DNA of 64,000 nucleotides from Tissierellales bacterium (GCA_030146705.1 JASLBE010000062.1:22914-86913), one strand, 5' to 3'. Positions 46,436-54,678 are shown, numbered from the stretch's first letter. Notes: a model not told the origin generated them from the sequence alone. Translations and numbers: made by a program.

Positions 46436-46474
46436 AGATAAACACCCTTAATAAATTTATTAAAGGTGTTATCT
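46436..46474. repeat. long hairpin in the leader of the DUF3798 importer operon
   Basis: Near-perfect palindrome: AACACCCTTAATAAA pairs with TTTATTAAAGGTGTT (one C-A mismatch position on this strand, G-T on the other). AGAT and ATCT extend it around a single bulged A at 46440. It lies about 30-60 bases after the predicted transcription start of the minus-strand operon. There is no T-run, so it looks more like an operator or mRNA 5' structure than a terminator. Confidence 0.7.
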
Positions 46475-46505
46475 AAATTGCTTATTCAAGTTTATATTTT
46501 TATCA

Positions 46506-46534
46506 ACTATATACTAGTGTCAAAAAAAAGTCAA
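46506..46534 (-). promoter_or_regulatory. promoter of the DUF3798 importer operon
   Basis: On the minus strand TTGACT (46529-46534), 17-base spacer, TATAGT (46506-46511). A second TTGACA overlaps the spacer. The leader to the first start codon is about 155 bases. Confidence 0.7.
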
Positions 46535-46562
46535 GCCAAAATTTACAAATAATTTAAAAAAA

Positions 46563-47702
46563 TCAAAAATTTTCCTCAAGTAAATAGTCTACAAACTTAA
46601 GGGGTTGGTTGTCTTTAAAATATAACCTAGGAACCCTCCTACCAATAGTGGCTATATCTCGAGCCCGTAAAAGTTTTTGGTTGTGCTTGCCCATTAGGAC
46701 AACTTCCTGGCCTATTTCAAGCCCCTTAATCCCTGTTACATCTATCATAGTTTGGTCCATACAGACCTTGCCTACAACCTTCACCATCTTTCCAGCAACC
46801 AGGACCTCTATCTTGTCAGCTAGCTCCTGGAAAAAACCATCAGCATACCCAACAGGCAGGGTGGCAATAAGTGAATCTCTTTTAGCTATAAAAGTCCTAT
46901 TATAGCTAACGGCCTCCCCTTTTTCTAGCTGGTTTAAGTTGGAGATAACAGTCCTAAACTTCATAGAAAGTTTTAGGGGGATTTTAGGGGCCTGGAGGTC
47001 ATAGTTGGAATAGACACCAAAAATTGGAATCCCAAGTCTTACCATATCTAAATTATAATTTGGTAGGTCAACAGCTCCACCCCAGTTGGATATGTGCTTA
47101 ATTTTAAAGTTTAAACCTTTAGTTTCTAGTTTCTCTACAAAGTCTGTAAAAATATTGTACTGGTAGTCAGAAAAGCTTTTATCTTCTACTTCTGATTCAG
47201 CAAAATGAGAAAAAATCCCCTCAACCTCAAGCATAGGTAGGGAAAAGACCTCCTCTATAAGCCTAAGACCTTCATCATTTGGCCTAAAGCCTAGCCTGTT
47301 CATACCAGTATTGACCTTGATATGTAGCTTGGCCTTCATATTTAATCTTTCGCCAGCCTGGCTTAGGAGCTTGGCCTGGTCAAGGTCATATACAGTTTGG
47401 GTTATTTTATTTTTTACAATAAGGTCAAAGGAGGATAGTTCTCCAAAACCCAGGATTAAAAGGGGAAAGTCCTTGTTGTACTTCCTAATTTCAAGGGCCT
47501 CATTAAGGCTGGCAACAGCCAGGTAATCCACCCCAGACCCTATAATAGTATCTAGGATATTCACTGTCCCATGGGAGTAGGCATCTGACTTTAAAACGGC
47601 CATAAGCCTTGTGGGCCCAAGATAATTCTTTAGGCTCTCTATATTATATTTAATATTATCTAAATTTACTTCCAACCTAGTTTCTCTAATTTTTTCTAAC
47701 AT
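46563..47702 (-). CDS. alr: alanine racemase
   Basis: Interconverts L- and D-alanine for peptidoglycan. The 379-residue PLP enzyme has Lys38 in 'AVLKSDAYSHG' and the beta-strand 'KVNTGMNRLGFR' near 128-139. The second-domain catalytic Tyr is in 'AVSYNRTF' near 270, and 'CMDQTMIDVT' is near 315. It starts with ATG behind AAGGATT. It is expressed from the promoter at 47726-47754 and lies upstream of the importer operon in the same direction. The D-alanine link to that importer is only positional. Confidence 0.95.
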   Translation of the reverse strand: MLEKIRETRLEVNLDNIKYNIESLKNYLGPTRLMAVLKSDAYSHGTVNILDTIIGSGVDYLAVASLNEALEIRKYNKDFPLLILGFGELSSFDLIVKNKITQTVYDLDQAKLLSQAGERLNMKAKLHIKVNTGMNRLGFRPNDEGLRLIEEVFSLPMLEVEGIFSHFAESEVEDKSFSDYQYNIFTDFVEKLETKGLNFKIKHISNWGGAVDLPNYNLDMVRLGIPIFGVYSNYDLQAPKIPLKLSMKFRTVISNLNQLEKGEAVSYNRTFIAKRDSLIATLPVGYADGFFQELADKIEVLVAGKMVKVVGKVCMDQTMIDVTGIKGLEIGQEVVLMGKHNQKLLRARDIATIGRRVPRLYFKDNQPLKFVDYLLEENF

Positions 47703-47725
47703 AAAACCAATCCTTTCTTGGAAAC

Positions 47726-47754
47726 ATTATATGGTCTAGGGCAAGCAAAATCAA
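47726..47754 (-). promoter_or_regulatory. promoter of alr
   Basis: On the minus strand TTGATT (47749-47754), 17-base spacer, TATAAT (47726-47731). Confidence 0.75.
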
Positions 47755-47840
47755 GAAAGGATAAATTATTGAAAAAATTTATATATTGGAAATAAAGATA
47801 TAAATAAGGTATTATATAAGCATAAGAAAAAGATAAAGGG

Positions 47841-49253
47841 GTGTTTAATATTATAGTAGCATTAATAGTACTACTAGCCTTAATAGTAGTAGATAAGAAG
47901 ATAAACTTTACAGACAAGAAGAAGTTAAAAATAACTTATGGGCTTATTAATACCTATGTTTTTGCCCTTATAATCACTGGGTTTGTTTTAGCTGGCCTAG
48001 GCTATAAGGAGGTCTTAATGGTTGCAGAAAAGGCCTATTACATAGGAATGATAATTTTTGCCCTAGGGTTGCTAGTACTTGAATTTACAAGGGGAAGGGA
48101 TATAAAAACTTTGTGGCCTATTATAATAGTAGCCCTAGTATATGGGATCTTAGTTAGGCTAGCCAAGACTAGGTTGATTTTTGGACCAATAGTTTTAAGC
48201 TTGTTTTTGACCAAGTTTTTAGTCAGCTTATTTTATCCCAATATAAAAACCAACTTTATCCTGGCCTATAAGAGGCACCTAGATGAAGGGTATGCTGGCC
48301 TAAGGTTTAAAGATAGGTATAATGACCTATTTTATAGGGGGGACTTTTTTCATAATGACCTAGTTAACAGGGTATTTAGTTTTTTCTCTGCTGGCTACAA
48401 GCTAAAAGTTATGAGGAAAAGATTGATTTATGGAAGTGAAAATGTTGATGACCAGTATAATTTAATGACTGTAATAGAGCATTATGAGAGGGAAGAAGAA
48501 GGGGTCATTGTTTTTAATAGGATAGAAAGGTCTATAAATAACAGGTATGAGGAGTCAGATGTTTTTAAGCTAGATGAAATAACGGAAATAACCAATGGGG
48601 ACTATTTTAAGACCTACCTGGCTACAAAGCTTATAACCTACCCTAAGGTTGACTTTCAATACAAGACCTATATTATTGACTTGAGTATAATCAAGGGAAA
48701 TGAAAATTTTTCCTTGTTTGATGTAAATAAGAGGGACATTTTGGATGTTAAAATAAGCAAGGATTATAGGGTTACTATGGAAAATTTAAGGGATGATGAT
48801 AGGGTGGAAAAATACCTCCACAACCTAGTTAAAAAAGATGTCATCTATACAAGCATAGTAGACTTCTTAAATAAGGGGGACCAGGAGGTCTATGAGTTTA
48901 ATAGGACTAAAAATTTCAAGCTAGCTTATGATGAGGGGATAAAGTGCTTTAAGGTATACTCTGGAGATTTTGGACTTTTAGGTATGCTAAAGACAGAAGA
49001 TACTAGTGAGATAGTAAATATTAATATGCCCCTTAAGGATAATATAGTTTTTGAGGAATATGACCTAGATAAGGAGGTCCAAGAGTATAGTATTTATATG
49101 GAAGAGGATATGGTGGACAGTCCTTATAATATGGAGGTTGAATTTTATATCCAGGTAGATATGAAGCAGGACAGGCAGGAGGAAAAGCCTAGAAAAGACC
49201 CTAGGCCAAACTTTAACCTAATAGGAAGGATAAAACTAGATTTAAGTATATAA
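47841..49253 (+). CDS. unrecognised membrane protein with a large soluble C-terminal domain
   Basis: A 470-residue protein I cannot place in a family. About five hydrophobic segments occupy residues 2-18, 32-54, 62-82, 92-107 and 113-131. A charged C-terminal region (about 140-470, high in Lys, Asp, Glu and Tyr) follows, with no signal, metal-site or nucleotide motif visible. 'DEITEITNGDYFKTYLATKL' near 245-265 is the most distinctive segment. GTG at 47841 is the only in-frame start nearby and directly abuts AAAGGGG. An unusual later start is possible. It ends at a stop-codon-overlapping terminator. It stands alone between divergent alr and the Suf genes. Confidence 0.8.
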   Translation: MFNIIVALIVLLALIVVDKKINFTDKKKLKITYGLINTYVFALIITGFVLAGLGYKEVLMVAEKAYYIGMIIFALGLLVLEFTRGRDIKTLWPIIIVALVYGILVRLAKTRLIFGPIVLSLFLTKFLVSLFYPNIKTNFILAYKRHLDEGYAGLRFKDRYNDLFYRGDFFHNDLVNRVFSFFSAGYKLKVMRKRLIYGSENVDDQYNLMTVIEHYEREEEGVIVFNRIERSINNRYEESDVFKLDEITEITNGDYFKTYLATKLITYPKVDFQYKTYIIDLSIIKGNENFSLFDVNKRDILDVKISKDYRVTMENLRDDDRVEKYLHNLVKKDVIYTSIVDFLNKGDQEVYEFNRTKNFKLAYDEGIKCFKVYSGDFGLLGMLKTEDTSEIVNINMPLKDNIVFEEYDLDKEVQEYSIYMEEDMVDSPYNMEVEFYIQVDMKQDRQEEKPRKDPRPNFNLIGRIKLDLSI

Positions 49254-49278
49254 AAGAGCCAATAAGGGCTCTTTTTTT
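49252..49278 (+). terminator. terminator overlapping the stop codon of the 470-residue gene
   Basis: AAAAGAGCC pairs with GGGCTCTTTT around AATAA, then T-run. The TAA stop is at its 5' edge. Confidence 0.88.
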
Positions 49279-49350
49279 TATAGGTTTTTTTAGAATATCT
49301 ACTAAAAATTTAAAATAATTTTAATTTCTACAAAAACAGTAGGAATTATA

Positions 49351-49379
49351 TTGACTATTATAAAATACAGATTTATAAT
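49351..49379 (+). promoter_or_regulatory. promoter of the SufC/SufB operon
   Basis: TTGACT (49351-49356), exact 17-base spacer, TATAAT (49374-49379). An inverted repeat, TTTCTAC (49325-49331) with GTAGGAA (49339-49345), lies just upstream and could be a regulator site. Confidence 0.82.
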
Positions 49380-49467
49380 AATTATAGACATATGAAAATA
49401 AATGAATATGTATTGAAAAAATACTTAATTATTTAAAAATAAATAGATTATAGAAAGGGAGTAGAAA

Positions 49468-50178
49468 ATGTTAGAACTAAAAAATATCTGCTTTCATGTA
49501 GAAGAAGATGGGAAGAAAAAAGAAATTTTAAAGGATATAAGCCTGGAAATAAGTGAAAAATTTGTAGCTATAACAGGCCCTAATGGAAGCGGTAAGTCTA
49601 CACTTGCAAAGATCATAATGGGGATATATAAGCCTACTAGTGGAAGGATTATCTTTGATGGGGAAGATATTACTGACCTAGATATTACTGAGAGGGCAAA
49701 TATGGGAATTAGTTTTGCTTTTCAACAACCTGTAAGATTTAAGGGTATAACTGTCCGTCAAATTTTATCCTTGTCTGCAAGCAAAAACTTATCTGTAGAA
49801 GAGGCTTGTGGATACTTGTCTGAGGTGGGTCTTTGTGCTAAGGACTATGTTTATAGGGAACTTGATGAAACCCTTTCTGGAGGAGAGCTTAAGAGGATAG
49901 AGATTGCTATGATGTTGGCTAGGGGGACTAAGTTGTCTGTCCTAGATGAACCTGAGGCAGGGATTGACCTTTGGAGTTTCCAAAACCTAATAAAGGTTTT
50001 TGAAAATATGAATAGGAAGAGCCAGGGAAGTATCTTGACTATTTCACATCAGGAGAGGATCTTAGATATTGCTGATAGGATAATAGTGATGGAAAATGGA
50101 GAGGTTGGAAGGATAGGAACTAAGGATGAAATCCTGCCAGAACTTTTAGCCCAATCAAGCCATTGTAAGTTTTTGTAA
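49468..50178 (+). CDS. sufC: Fe-S cluster assembly ATPase (SufC/SmsC)
   Basis: A 236-residue ABC-type ATPase of the SUF system. Walker A 'GPNGSGKSTLAK' is near residue 37, 'FAFQQPVRFKGITVRQIL' near 86 and the signature 'LSGGELKRIEIAMMLARG' near 137. Walker B 'LSVLDEPEAGIDLWSF' uses the SufC-typical 'DEPEAGID'. It lacks membrane partners and is followed 12 bases later by a SufB/D-like gene. No sufD, sufS or sufU is in the operon, so this is a minimal CB-type unit. Confidence 0.92.
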   Translation: MLELKNICFHVEEDGKKKEILKDISLEISEKFVAITGPNGSGKSTLAKIIMGIYKPTSGRIIFDGEDITDLDITERANMGISFAFQQPVRFKGITVRQILSLSASKNLSVEEACGYLSEVGLCAKDYVYRELDETLSGGELKRIEIAMMLARGTKLSVLDEPEAGIDLWSFQNLIKVFENMNRKSQGSILTISHQERILDIADRIIVMENGEVGRIGTKDEILPELLAQSSHCKFL

Positions 50179-50190
50179 AGGAGAATAAGT

Positions 50191-51108
50191 ATGAATAAGA
50201 TATATGAAGATTTATTAAATGAAATTTCTAACCTACATGATATCCCTATGGGTGCTTATAATATAAGGGCTGATGGGGAAGGTTATGACAGGCAAACAAC
50301 TAAGAATATAGATATTGTTACAAAAACAGACAAGCCTGGAATAGACATAATTATAAAGGCTGGAACTAAAAATGAAAGTGTCCATATACCAGTTGTAATT
50401 AGTAAATCAGGCCTAGATGACTTGGTTTATAATGACTTTTATATTGGGGAGGATGCAGATGTTACAATAGTTGCAGGCTGTGGTATCCATAATCCTGGTG
50501 AGGGCAAGTCTTCCCATGATGGGATCCATAGGTTTTTTGTTGGAAAAAATGCCAAGGTAACCTATGTTGAAAAACACTATGGTTCAGGTCCTGGAACGGG
50601 TATTACAAATATGAGCCCTACTTCTGTTGTTGAAATGGAAGAGGGAAGTTTTATGAAGATGGATACTGTCCAAATTAAGGGTGTGGACTATGCTGATAGG
50701 AAAACAGAGGCTATTATAGGTGACAATGCTACCCTTATAGTTGAAGAGAAAATAATGACAGATAGGGACCAGGTTGCCAAGACTAATTTTGAGGTTGAAT
50801 TAAATGGTAAAAACTCTAGTTCCCATGTTATTTCAAGGTCAGTTGCTAGTGATGATTCTTTCCAAGAATTTAGGTCCAAGATGGATGGGAATAATATGTC
50901 AGCAGGCCATACTGAATGTGATGCCATATTAATGGGCAAGGGGAAGGTTGTTGCTATACCAGAAATTGCAGCCAACCATCCAGACTCTTCTTTAATTCAT
51001 GAGGCAGCTATTGGTAAAATAGCTGGAGAACAGCTTATGAAACTTCAAACTTTAGGACTTTCTGAAAAAGAAGCTGAAGAAGAAATTGTTAGGGGATTTT
51101 TAAGATAG
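50191..51108 (+). CDS. minimal SufB/SufD-family scaffold protein (SmsB-like)
   Basis: A 305-residue beta-helix SUF scaffold, clearly shorter than classic SufB (about 465). It keeps the core 'NEISNLHDIPMGAYNIRADGE' N-terminus, the central 'GCGIHNPGEGKSSHDGIHRFFVG', 'KHYGSGPGTGITNMSPTSVVEMEEGS' and the C-terminal 'EIAANHPDSSLIHEAAIGKIAGEQL' with conserved His and Glu residues. The length and the sufC-sufB gene order match the two-gene SMS (SUF-like minimal) system described in anaerobes and archaea. It would build Fe-S clusters with SufC. The cysteine desulfurase at 54814 is a possible sulfur donor. Confidence 0.88.
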   Translation: MNKIYEDLLNEISNLHDIPMGAYNIRADGEGYDRQTTKNIDIVTKTDKPGIDIIIKAGTKNESVHIPVVISKSGLDDLVYNDFYIGEDADVTIVAGCGIHNPGEGKSSHDGIHRFFVGKNAKVTYVEKHYGSGPGTGITNMSPTSVVEMEEGSFMKMDTVQIKGVDYADRKTEAIIGDNATLIVEEKIMTDRDQVAKTNFEVELNGKNSSSHVISRSVASDDSFQEFRSKMDGNNMSAGHTECDAILMGKGKVVAIPEIAANHPDSSLIHEAAIGKIAGEQLMKLQTLGLSEKEAEEEIVRGFLR

Positions 51109-51120
51109 TTAGTATATATA

Positions 51121-51158
51121 AGAAAAAACTAGGTAGCTACCTAGTTTTTTCTTTTTTT
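51121..51158. terminator. bidirectional terminator between the SufB gene and the convergent ABC operon
   Basis: A perfect 15-bp palindrome (GAAAAAACTAGGTAG with CTACCTAGTTTTTTC, 51122-51151) flanked by T-runs in both directions. Confidence 0.93.
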
Positions 51159-51795
51159 ATAGGTCTTTTGCCTGGAAGAACTTAATGGAAAGCAGGATAG
51201 ATAGGCCTAGTATAATAATTAGGACTAGGGGGAGAAACTTTAGGCTTTGTATTATGAGTTCTTCTAAGTCCTTAATATTTTTAAGGTAGTGGACCAGGGA
51301 CCTTCTAAATATAAAACCTAGGAAAAAAGGCACTCCAAACAGGCCTAGGGAAACATATCTTGCCTTTTCAACACCATATTTAAAGGATACTGGAAACAAA
51401 ACAGCTATAAATATAACTACTATTGAAGCTATTGTTGAAGATGATACAAGAAATTCTATTTTATCTATTGGTAGGCTTAGTAGCCTTATGCTTAAATAAA
51501 TAATTCCAGCCAACAAGCCACTAAAAATAAGGCATATAAGTGCTGTAAGATACCTACTTATTACTAGGTCTTTCCTAGATATAGGTAGACTTAGGGCATA
51601 GGTATAGAAATCTACTTTTTCATCATATACAAAGCTAGAAAGTGAAAAAGATAGGGCTAGCATAGTTAAAATAGAAACTATAAAATTTAGATTTTTATTG
51701 TAGATACTAATAAGTGAAAAAAATAAGATCAAGAAAAACCCTTGCTTTAGGTTGGCTCTTAGGTTTAAAATATCTTTTAATATAAGTGCTTTCAT
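51157..51795 (-). CDS. ABC-2 type permease of a GntR-regulated exporter
   Basis: A 212-residue membrane protein with about six hydrophobic segments starting at residue 17 (FFLILFFSLISIYN). It is the membrane partner of the ATPase next to it, as in the YtrABC/bcr-type operons. No conserved catalytic motif is expected in this class. It starts at an ATGA overlap with the ATPase stop, behind GGGGGACAAG. The substrate is unknown; this operon type often responds to wall-active antibiotics. Confidence 0.78.
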   Translation of the reverse strand: MKALILKDILNLRANLKQGFFLILFFSLISIYNKNLNFIVSILTMLALSFSLSSFVYDEKVDFYTYALSLPISRKDLVISRYLTALICLIFSGLLAGIIYLSIRLLSLPIDKIEFLVSSSTIASIVVIFIAVLFPVSFKYGVEKARYVSLGLFGVPFFLGFIFRRSLVHYLKNIKDLEELIIQSLKFLPLVLIIILGLSILLSIKFFQAKDL

Positions 51796-52643
51796 ATACT
51801 TGTCCCCCTTGTAAAAAATATCATAATATCCTCAATACTAGGATTATCCACTATAAATCCCTCCCTAAGCCTAGACCTATTTGAAACTAGGACATCTAGG
51901 CTAAAACTATTTTCAAGATAGGCAACCACAAATTCTTTTGGAATACTAGAGAGACCCTCCCTGTTAGTTCTCACAATGCCGTAGTTGCTTAAGACTTCCT
52001 CCCTATCATTATTAAGGACCAGCCTACCCTTGTGGAGAAGTACAATGTAGTCTGCTATCTTGTCTAGGTCTGAAGTAATATGGGTTGAAAATAAGATACT
52101 AGAATTATTATCCTGGATAAAGTTAAGGAGTTCATCTAGGATATCCAACCTTACCATAGGGTCTAGGCCAGAAGTAGGCTCATCTAATATTAATAAACTT
52201 GACTTATGGCTTAGGGCACAGGCTATGGAAAGCTTGGTTTTCATTCCTTTAGAAAACTCCTTATAGGGCTTATTAAGAGGTATTTGGAACTTATTAAGAT
52301 AGGAAAGAAAAACTTCTTTCTTCCAAGTTTTATAGGTCTTAGCCAGGATACTTTCAATATTTTTTGGGCTTAGGCTATCGTGGAAAAAATGCCCATCTAA
52401 AACAACACCTAGCTCCTCCTTAATTTCAAGTTCGAAACCATCTAGGTTCTTCCCAAAGTAGCTTACATCACCACTGGTTCTTTTAACTATATTTAAAATA
52501 GACTTTATGGTGGTTGTTTTACCACTTCCATTTTCCCCTATAAGTCCTACAATACTCCCCTTAGGAATATTAAAGGATATATTGTCTAAGGCAAAATCCT
52601 CAAAATTTTTGCATAAATTTTTAACTTCTAAAATATTTTCCAT
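51792..52643 (-). CDS. ABC transporter ATP-binding protein (YtrB-like)
   Basis: A 283-residue ATPase. Walker A 'GENGSGKTTTIKS' is near residue 37, the Q-loop near 'GVVLDGHFF', signature 'FSKGMKTKLSIACALSH' near 127 and Walker B 'LLILDEPTSGLDPMVR' near 150, then 'FSTHITSDLDKI'. A C-terminal extension of about 60 residues follows the ATPase core. The signature reads SKGMK instead of SGGxx, as is common in BcrA/YtrB exporters. It lies one base after the regulator stop and overlaps the permease by 4 bases. Confidence 0.92.
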   Translation of the reverse strand: MENILEVKNLCKNFEDFALDNISFNIPKGSIVGLIGENGSGKTTTIKSILNIVKRTSGDVSYFGKNLDGFELEIKEELGVVLDGHFFHDSLSPKNIESILAKTYKTWKKEVFLSYLNKFQIPLNKPYKEFSKGMKTKLSIACALSHKSSLLILDEPTSGLDPMVRLDILDELLNFIQDNNSSILFSTHITSDLDKIADYIVLLHKGRLVLNNDREEVLSNYGIVRTNREGLSSIPKEFVVAYLENSFSLDVLVSNRSRLREGFIVDNPSIEDIMIFFTRGTSI

Positions 52644-52644
52644 A

Positions 52645-53019
52645 CTAACCCTCCCTATATAGCGTTTCTAAAATTAACTTTAAGTCTTCCAAGGATAAGT
52701 CTATAAGGCCAGCTTTTTCTATGGCACTAGTAAAACTTGCCTCAATATCCTTTAAAAATTCTTCCCTTATAAGGTCTAAATTTTGCTTTCCAACAAAGGT
52801 TCCCTTGCCAGGAACAGTTGTAAGAAAACCATCCCTTTCCAATTCATCATAGGCCCTCTTAGTAGTAATAACACTTATCCTAAGCTCCTTGGCCAAGTAC
52901 CTAATAGAGGGAAGTTTTTCCCCCTCTTTTAAATTATTAGTAAGGATTTCCTCCTTGACCTGGTTGTATATTTGCTGGTAAATAGGTTCTTTACTTGAGT
53001 TACTTATAATTAGATTCAA
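52645..53019 (-). CDS. GntR family regulator, YtrA subfamily
   Basis: A 124-residue regulator with an N-terminal winged HTH: 'PIYQQIYNQVKEEILTNNLKEGEKLPSIRYLAKELRISVITTKRAYDELERDGFLTTVPGKGTFV' spans residues 12-76, the family pattern. A short C-terminal dimer helix replaces any ligand domain, which defines the YtrA type. The start is TTG at 53019 with GGGGTGG 4-5 bases upstream. It heads the ABC exporter operon and probably represses it through the palindrome that overlaps the promoter at 53048-53081. Confidence 0.92.
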   Translation of the reverse strand: MNLIISNSSKEPIYQQIYNQVKEEILTNNLKEGEKLPSIRYLAKELRISVITTKRAYDELERDGFLTTVPGKGTFVGKQNLDLIREEFLKDIEASFTSAIEKAGLIDLSLEDLKLILETLYREG

Positions 53020-53047
53020 TTAACCACCCCACTGTTCATATAATATA

Positions 53048-53081
53048 TATACAGTATACACACGCCTAAAATAAAAGTCAA
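53048..53081 (-). promoter_or_regulatory. promoter of the GntR/ABC operon with an operator over the -10
   Basis: On the minus strand TTGACT (53076-53081), 17-base spacer, TATACT (53053-53058). The palindrome TATAC-A-GTATA (53048-53058) covers the -10 element, a plausible site for the operon's own GntR regulator. Confidence 0.7.
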
Positions 53082-53101
53082 TAGGAATTAAGTATACAAT
53101 G

Positions 53102-53129
53102 TTAAGCTATAGTTACATTAGTGTTACAT
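53102..53129 (+). promoter_or_regulatory. 11-bp-spaced direct repeats upstream of the copper-amine-oxidase-domain gene
   Basis: TTAAGC (53102), TTACAT (53113) and TTACAT (53124) repeat with an exact 11-base period, like PhoP/PhoB-type response regulator boxes. They end 22 bases before the extended -10 at 53151. Confidence 0.5.
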
Positions 53130-53150
53130 TGAATAAAAGCCATATAAATT

Positions 53151-53159
53151 TGTTATAAT
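53151..53159 (+). promoter_or_regulatory. extended -10 of the gene at 53225
   Basis: TGT-TATAAT, with TTGAAT (53129-53134) at a long 19-base spacer. Confidence 0.55.
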
Positions 53160-53224
53160 AGGGGTAAGAAGTAAGTAAGAAAACTTAAGAGATAGTGAGT
53201 ATAATATTGAAAGGATGATAATTT

Positions 53225-54199
53225 ATGAAGGGCACTAAAAGAATTTTATCAGCATGTTTAGCAAGTATTTTAGTTGTTACTCCTGCAATTAGCCTTGCAG
53301 AAACTCAAGAAAATGCAATAGTGGAACCAAAATATGAGGCAGAATACTCTTCTTTTGAAGGGGTTATAGAAACTGTTGATAGGAAGGATGACAGGATAAC
53401 TATAAGGGTTAAAAGAACTATTGAAGACAAGGAAGATGAATTAATATTCCACCTTGATGAGGAGGTCTTAGTTTTTGATACTAGGCCAAGCAAGGAAGAG
53501 AAAAGATCCCACCTAGTTAAGGGGGCAGAGGTTTCAGTATTTTATCCAGTAAATACTCCAATGGCACTTAGTATGCCAGGGCAACTTACTCCAGAGGTAG
53601 TTGTAGTTAGAAATTCTGAAGAACCAATGATGGTTAAAGTTGACAGGTTTGATGAAAACCTACTAAGCTCTGATGGACAATTAAAGTTAAACTTAGAAGA
53701 TCCTAAGGACTATAAAAACAAGAAGCTACTAGTATATTATGATATGACTACTAGGTCTTTACCACCACAAACTACACCAAAACATATAGTAGTTTTAGAA
53801 GATAAGGAAGATGCAAAGGACCTAGAAGAGGACAAGGAAGTAAAGGGAAACATTACTATCCTAGATAAAATCAATGTTAGGGGTAAGGAATATAAGACTT
53901 CTATGTACAAGAAAAAAGATAATGTAGTTATGGTTCCTCTTAGGGATATAACTGATATTATGGGATATAAGATAACTTGGAATGGTAAAAATAAGCCTGT
54001 TGAACTAACTAAAGGACCCCACTGGACAAGTGTGGAACTAAATAATAATAGGTATAGCTTTGCTAGGATGGCACCTTTTGAGCTAGAGTCTGCTCCAGAG
54101 TTAATAAAGGGAAGGACTTATGTTCCAGTAAGTTTCATTAACAGGGTTTTAGATGGAGAAAGCCTAGAAGTAGTAGATGGACTTTTAACAGTAAAATAA
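53225..54199 (+). CDS. secreted protein with a C-terminal copper amine oxidase N-domain
   Basis: A 324-residue exported protein with a signal peptide (about 1-24, cut near SLAET). Middle residues 35-195 contain two beta-rich segments ('FEGVIETVDRKDDRITIRV' and 'KVDRFDENLLSSDGQLKLNLED') that may be OB-like or wall-associated domains. Residues about 230-324 carry the Cu_amine_oxidN1 stalk motif 'VMVPLRDITDIMGYKITWN', with 'YVPVSFINRVL'. In Firmicutes this module is a cell-surface or spore-type domain and not an oxidase. GAAAGGATGATAATTT precedes the ATG. Regulation through the direct repeats at 53102 is inferred. Confidence 0.83.
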   Translation: MKGTKRILSACLASILVVTPAISLAETQENAIVEPKYEAEYSSFEGVIETVDRKDDRITIRVKRTIEDKEDELIFHLDEEVLVFDTRPSKEEKRSHLVKGAEVSVFYPVNTPMALSMPGQLTPEVVVVRNSEEPMMVKVDRFDENLLSSDGQLKLNLEDPKDYKNKKLLVYYDMTTRSLPPQTTPKHIVVLEDKEDAKDLEEDKEVKGNITILDKINVRGKEYKTSMYKKKDNVVMVPLRDITDIMGYKITWNGKNKPVELTKGPHWTSVELNNNRYSFARMAPFELESAPELIKGRTYVPVSFINRVLDGESLEVVDGLLTVK

Positions 54200-54219
54200 A
54201 AATTAAAGATATATATAAG

Positions 54220-54247
54220 ATGGTGTCCAAACTTGGGCACCATTTTT
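54220..54247 (+). terminator. terminator after the amine-oxidase-domain gene
   Basis: ATGGTGTCCAA (54220-54230) pairs with TTGGGCACCAT (54233-54243) with one T-G pair, then TTTTT. Confidence 0.88.
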
Positions 54248-54397
54248 ATATTGGAATTAATTGGCAGAAGTACTTAAGATTGGCTAATAGACCTAGGCTG
54301 GCTTATTTAAGAATACGACAAGGTTAAATACTTAATTTTTTCAGAAAATAAACAATTTTAGAACTTAAAAAAATTTAATGAAAAATAAAAAGCTAAG

Positions 54398-54406
54398 TGT
54401 TATAAT
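54398..54406 (+). promoter_or_regulatory. extended -10 promoter of the small membrane protein gene
   Basis: TGT-TATAAT 32 bases before the ATG at 54439. Confidence 0.55.
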
Positions 54407-54438
54407 GATTACGGAAAAAATAAAAAAGGAGTGATATT

Positions 54439-54678
54439 ATGACATTAGGAGTATTTTTAGGCTTGGCCATGAGCATCTATTTATTAGTAATGGAGCCAAT
54501 TAAAAGGTCTAAGAAAATAAGTAATATACTAGACCAAGTTGACCTTGATAAAGATATGGAAGATATAGATAAAGATGTAGTTATGGAGATTAAAAAAACA
54601 GTTGAAAGTCCTTTGGCCTTTAAAACTGGAAGTTCAGAAAGAGAACTTAATATTTTAATGGCAAGGTTTATGGAATAA
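54439..54678 (+). CDS. small membrane protein of unknown function
   Basis: A 79-residue protein with one N-terminal hydrophobic helix (about 3-18, LGVFLGLAMSIYLLVM) and a highly charged cytoplasmic part. Repeated acidic/basic pairs occur ('DLDKDMEDIDKDVVMEIKK'), and it ends 'SERELNILMARFME'. AAGGAG precedes the ATG at good spacing, and a promoter and terminator bracket it, so it is a real single-gene unit. No family is recognised. Its C-terminal stop codon lies at the start of its own terminator. Confidence 0.75.
   Translation: MTLGVFLGLAMSIYLLVMEPIKRSKKISNILDQVDLDKDMEDIDKDVVMEIKKTVESPLAFKTGSSERELNILMARFME

Noticed and set aside
47841..49253. Assigning the 470-residue membrane protein to a sensor or transporter family
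   Set aside because: The helices and soluble domain carry no motif I could name, so function is left open.
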